A DNA stretch of 35,582 bases from an uncultured Woeseiaceae bacterium. GTDB taxonomy: Bacteria; Pseudomonadota; Gammaproteobacteria; Steroidobacterales; Woeseiaceae. Positions within the stretch are counted from its first letter, which is position 1; each line of letters opens with the position of its first letter. Where the stretch lies: NCBI GenBank assembly GCA_947258485.1, contig CAMYIS010000294.1:1-35582 (forward strand). Direction: 5' to 3'. The position numbers and the translations under genes were made by a program. The notes under the pieces are model-generated. The model was not told the origin of the DNA, ran no database searches, and worked only from the letters and a program-made list of their open reading frames with translations. Below, in pieces: positions 33,020-35,582 of the stretch.

Positions 33020-33928
33020 ATGATCGAATCGAAGCTAATCGTTGTCGGATTGGGCGAAGCTCTATTTGATGTGTTTGCCTCAGGCAAGAAGCTCGGTGGC
33101 GCGCCACTGAATGTCGCGGCGCATGCCCATCAACTGCTTGCCAGCGTTGGTGGGTGTGGTGCGGTCGTGACGCGCGTTGCTCACGACGAACTGGGCGTTG
33201 AATTGATGCAGCAAGTGCGATCCCTGGGACTTGACACTTCATATATCCAACAAAACGCGGACGCTCCGACCGGGCGCGTTGAAGTGCAACAACACGAGGA
33301 TGGCGGCCATACCTTTCACATCGAGAGGCCATCCGCCTGGGATGAAATTGAGTTTACCCGTCAAGCGGAACAGCTGGCTCATCAATGCGATGCCGTCGCT
33401 TTTGGGTCTTTGGCGCAACGATCCACCACGTCAAGATCATCGATCCGTTCATTCCTGGCCGCAGCCCCTCAGGCAATCAAGTTGTTTGATGTCAACCTAC
33501 GATCCTCTCGAGGACACGATTTCTTCGATGGCCCCATACTGATGGACGGGTGTCAGGCGGCCGACCTGGTTAAACTCAACGAGGAAGAACTGGAAACCGT
33601 CTGCCAACTCACCGAAGTGTCGGACCCTGGCGCGTTGCGCACTCGGTTTGACCTGCAAGCGGTCATCCTGACCCGAGGCCCGAAGGGGACCGCTGCGCTC
33701 GCTGCGGATGGATGGATCGAGGGTTCTGAAATCCAGTATCCGCGCATGGACGGTGCGGATACCGTCGGGGCGGGTGATGCGTGCAGCGCTGGCTTGCTGT
33801 CCGCGCTGGTCAGTGGGAAAAACTTAGCGCAAGCACTGGAACTGGCCAACCACATGGGGGCGTATGTTGCAGGACAAATCGGAGCGACGCCCACGCTGCC
33901 GGAATCGTTGCAGGGCTGGCTGGCTTGA
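33020..33928 (+). CDS. PfkB-family fructokinase
   Basis: A ribokinase-fold sugar kinase of 302 aa from ATG 33020 (TTG 33008 is an alternative). The N-terminal LIVVGLGEALFDVF and LGGAPLNVAAHAHQL are the sugar-binding motifs of bacterial fructokinases; KLFDVNLRSS and ADLVKLNEEELE are central motifs; the C-terminal DGADTVGAGDACSAGLLSAL contains the catalytic Asp of the GAGD anion hole. It would phosphorylate free fructose released from sucrose. SPS, SPP and fructokinase together parallel the sucrose clusters of halophilic methylotrophs and methanotrophs, where amylosucrase takes the place of the GH32-like gene (established knowledge). It is the last gene of the operon; no clear terminator was seen within 140 bases. 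Confidence 0.88.
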   Translation: MIESKLIVVGLGEALFDVFASGKKLGGAPLNVAAHAHQLLASVGGCGAVVTRVAHDELGVELMQQVRSLGLDTSYIQQNADAPTGRVEVQQHEDGGHTFHIERPSAWDEIEFTRQAEQLAHQCDAVAFGSLAQRSTTSRSSIRSFLAAAPQAIKLFDVNLRSSRGHDFFDGPILMDGCQAADLVKLNEEELETVCQLTEVSDPGALRTRFDLQAVILTRGPKGTAALAADGWIEGSEIQYPRMDGADTVGAGDACSAGLLSALVSGKNLAQALELANHMGAYVAGQIGATPTLPESLQGWLA

Positions 33929-34068
33929 TGTCCATTAGGCTGCTGGGATTCAACGCACGGCATTTACGTTGGCCAGGCAGCTACACCCGTTTCATAGATC
34001 AATAACGGGAATTGTTACGCTCTTCAACACCCTGAAAAGTGCCCCATAGGGCGTAGCAGCGGAATCCG

Positions 34069-34093
34069 GTGCCGGCCACAACTTATTTGACTA
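34069..34093 (-). repeat. Inner inverted repeat, right side of the sucrose region
   Basis: GTGCCGGCCACAACTTATTT followed by GACTA, the reverse complement of 29203-29228 with one mismatch and one gap. It begins 140 bases after the fructokinase stop. Confidence 0.8.
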
Positions 34094-34203
34094 TCTAGCT
34101 TCCGCGGAGGTGTTTTTGCTGATGAACGACTGGTGATTGGCGTAGGGCGGCCCCCTCTCGTCGACACGCGGCGCGACGAATCCCACGAATGTCGCTTTTG
34201 GGT

Positions 34204-34248
34204 CGGCAGCGGGCATTGAAGAATCGCGCCTGGAAGGCGCTCCTACGG
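34204..34248 (-). repeat. REP-like palindrome, right outer inverted repeat of the sucrose region
   Basis: The inverted copy of 29134-29178, with 28 contiguous identical bases (34221-34248) plus a 14-base matching block (34204-34217). The hairpin AGGCGC/GCGCCT is preserved. Confidence 0.85.
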
Positions 34249-34259
34249 GAGCATACCAA

Positions 34260-34375
34260 TGTCAGCTTGTGGCCGTTCTGAGACGGTCGCCAGGAAGCTG
34301 GGCGAGCGACTGCTAAACGTCGCATAGCCGCCGGTCGAGCGATCTGAGGTAAAATGTCGGCTGCTGACCCAATGC
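34260..34375 (+). repeat. Dispersed repeat copy R3 (long form)
   Basis: The left half, GGCCGTTCTGAGACGGTCGC, matches R1, R2 and R4; the right half, from TCGCATAGCCGCCGG to CTGACCCA, matches R5 in direct orientation. TAAAAT lies about 60 bases before the downstream ATG 34410 and may be a -10 box. Confidence 0.75.
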
Positions 34376-34409
34376 CGACTATCGCAGTTCAACCTGAAGA
34401 GATAATGTC

Positions 34410-34886
34410 ATGGACTACTTTCAAGGTGTAGTGACAGAGTACCTCGTTGCTGATCGCTCCGCTTTCGTAAATAGCGAGCTATTAATACAGCTCGATCTTG
34501 ACGAACCGAGAAAGGGAAGACACTGGTATTGTGACGCTGCGGCTGTCAGTTTGCGTGAGCAATCACTTTACCTTTGTGAGGTGACATATTCGAAGTCAAT
34601 GTCTGGCCTTGCGAAGCGCCTGCTTGCTTGGGATGCAAATTGGCCAGATGTCCGTAGCGCACTGGTGAGAGATTGCGGAATCCCAGAGAGTTGGACAGTT
34701 CAGCCTTGGGCGTTTATTCCACGAAACTACAGCCAAGTGCTGAAGTTGAAAATTCAGGAACTCGTCGCTGCTGATCGAGGGCAAGACGCTATGCCTTATC
34801 CCCAAATCACCCACTTGGAAGACGTAGTTCCTTGGAACTACGTTACTTGGGATAGAAAAGTCGCGGCGTTAGAGGAAGAGGGCTAG
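34410..34886 (+). CDS. Hypothetical protein, possible PD-(D/E)xK-like fold
   Basis: A 158-aa soluble protein; ATG 34410 has GAAGAGA upstream. I do not recognise the family. The central part YCDAAAVSLREQSLYLCEVTYSKS is laid out like a PD-(D/E)xK nuclease core: an Asp before a strand, then a second strand with Glu and a Lys four residues further on (EVTYSK). The spacing to Lys is longer than the classic ExK, so this is only a suggestion. It is followed by a helix (MSGLAKRLLAWDANW). Trp, Tyr and Pro are frequent in the C-terminal half. It stands between copies R3 and R2 of the dispersed repeat, as accessory genes often do. Confidence 0.6.
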   Translation: MDYFQGVVTEYLVADRSAFVNSELLIQLDLDEPRKGRHWYCDAAAVSLREQSLYLCEVTYSKSMSGLAKRLLAWDANWPDVRSALVRDCGIPESWTVQPWAFIPRNYSQVLKLKIQELVAADRGQDAMPYPQITHLEDVVPWNYVTWDRKVAALEEEG

Positions 34887-34895
34887 AGTTTCACG

Positions 34896-34958
34896 GTCCG
34901 CTATTGGCCGTACTGAGACGGTCGCCTGGTTCGAGGTATAATTTCCGCCGCTGATCCA
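34896..34958 (+). repeat. Dispersed repeat copy R2 (short form)
   Basis: Nearly identical to R1: GGCCGTACTGAGACGGTCGC, CTGGTTCGAGGTATAATTTC, then CGCCGCTGATCC. It contains TATAAT (34937-34942) and sits between two accessory genes, about 15-35 bases before the next start. Confidence 0.75.
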
Positions 34959-34972
34959 TTGCAGCCGGTCAA

Positions 34973-35401
34973 GTGGAAGCCGGAATCCTTCAGATGATCG
35001 ACCAAACCGCACCCTATCTGCTAATTCTCACTGCATACGTTTTTGCAACTGTAGTTTGTTTACTCTTTTTCGTTCGATCTACAGTTCTATCAGACTCGAA
35101 ACTAACTGCTTTCGGTCTCGCCTTACTCTGGTCCGCAATCTGCCTGATTCCTCAGATCGTGTTGCTCGGACTGCCCCACCATTGGAACGCACTGAGCCTG
35201 GCGGGGAAATTGCTCGCACAAATCATGGGCAATTTCATTGTGTTTGCGGCTGCTGGTTGGACGATGTCGTTCGCAAAGGAGCGCGAAGTAAACACACGGC
35301 GTCGCGCAATCGCGGGTTTCTCATTCGGACTACTGGCGATTGTGCCATCAATGATAGCAGTGCTATTTTTGAGCTGTGCGTTTACAAATGACTGCATTTA
35401 G
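34973..35401 (+). CDS. Small four-helix membrane protein, function unknown
   Basis: A 142-aa protein from GTG 34973; ATG 34994 is an alternative giving 135 aa. Four hydrophobic stretches are evident: YLLILTAYVFATVVCLLFFV, LTAFGLALLWSAICLIPQIV, LLAQIMGNFIVFAAAGWTM and FSFGLLAIVPSMIAVLFLSC. A basic loop (KEREVNTRRRA) before the last helix is probably cytoplasmic. No family is recognised. It is bounded by dispersed-repeat copies R2 and R4. Confidence 0.65.
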   Translation: MEAGILQMIDQTAPYLLILTAYVFATVVCLLFFVRSTVLSDSKLTAFGLALLWSAICLIPQIVLLGLPHHWNALSLAGKLLAQIMGNFIVFAAAGWTMSFAKEREVNTRRRAIAGFSFGLLAIVPSMIAVLFLSCAFTNDCI

Positions 35402-35414
35402 CACGGTTCGCGAG

Positions 35415-35526
35415 CGGCTCCTTGTGGCCGTACTGAGCCGGTGGCCTGAAGAAATTTCGACCGGCGGCTAAGCGCCCGAAAGCCGCCAGTCAGGTCTCTT
35501 GCGTTATAATTTCCGCCACTGACTGT
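35415..35526 (+). repeat. Dispersed repeat copy R4 (long form)
   Basis: Starts TGGCCGTACTGAGCCGGTGG and ends GTTATAATTTCCGCCACTGA, with ~50 bases in between containing GGCGGCT and AGCCGCC arms (35463-35469 and 35481-35487) able to form a hairpin. It matches R1/R2 at both ends, which lack the middle, and shares its left half with R3. Confidence 0.7.
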
Positions 35527-35543
35527 GACTTCAACCGGTCAAT

Positions 35544-35582
35544 TCAACACCTAAGCTCTTACTATAGAGCGGGAGGTGTTGA
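35544..35582. repeat. 39-base imperfect palindrome at the window edge
   Basis: Outer arms TCAACACCT and AGGTGTTGA are perfect inverses; inner arms GCTCT and AGAGC pair around TTACTA-like loop sequence, with small bulges between. The form resembles a bulged recombination or transposon-end hairpin, but it is cut by the end of the window, so nothing further can be said. Confidence 0.5.

Larger units (their letters stand above)
33929..34409 (+). other. Non-coding repeat-rich gap after the sucrose operon
   Basis: No credible gene is seen. The first 140 bases hold a short GCCCCATAGGGC hairpin (34041-34052) but no T-run. The inner inverted repeat (34069-34093), the inverted REP-like palindrome (34204-34248) and dispersed repeat R3 (34260-34375) fill most of the rest. 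The 76-aa minus-strand ORF at 34095-34325 runs through these repeats and is not believed. Confidence 0.7.

Overview
The window reads as chromosomal DNA of a gammaproteobacterium, possibly a marine Woeseiales- or Chromatiales-like lineage (inference from gene content only). It carries the gammaproteobacterial neighbourhood smg-topA-tsaC-hemF, with hemB and aroE nearby. It also has a Mg-type HemB, oligopeptidase A, glutathione reductase and several small conserved gammaproteobacterial families (DUF971, DUF2784, DUF4442, CPXCG). Gene density is high, strands are mixed, and most gene ends touch or overlap.

Layout. 1-4.3 kb: end of smg, then topA, tsaC and a 5'-damaged hemF. 4.5-9.4 kb: an exported TonB-C protein, a peroxidase-related CxxC protein and a large secreted subtilase. 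9.4-12.4 kb, minus strand: a membrane protein, Tag glycosylase, and an operon of ECF sigma factor, zinc-type anti-sigma factor and an HvfA-like cysteine-repeat RiPP precursor with nine EGSCG motifs. 12.5-18.5 kb: hemB, a broken aroE, gor (minus), prlC and a broken xthA. 18.5-27.6 kb: an HD phosphohydrolase, small conserved proteins, a chaB stub, a class II glutamine amidotransferase, DUF4442, TfoX-like, a double-cNMP/rhodanese protein, an M28 lipoprotein peptidase and a quinone-reductase-like MDR enzyme. 27.8-35.6 kb: an accessory region with an integron-type cassette (GTTAGGC, Cld-family gene, attC-like hairpin), DUF971, a four-gene sucrose operon (GH32-like, sucrose-phosphatase-like, sucrose-phosphate-synthase-like, fructokinase) inside nested inverted repeats, and two orphan small genes separated by a dispersed repeat containing TATAAT-like sequence.

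The most interesting points are as follows. (1) The sigma/anti-sigma/HvfA locus has no maturation genes (MNIO hvfB, partner hvfC) in the window and uses EGSCG rather than the EGKCG core described for HvfA. (2) The sucrose operon looks like a discrete insertion framed by two sets of inverted repeats. (3) A solitary attC-like cassette carries a heme-protein gene. (4) At least four loci (tsaC/hemF, aroE, xthA, chaB) show the same kind of lesion, a loss of tens of bases or more that breaks a conserved core. These could be real gene decay or recurrent assembly loss, and raw reads would decide. All family calls come from reading motifs by eye; no database search was run.
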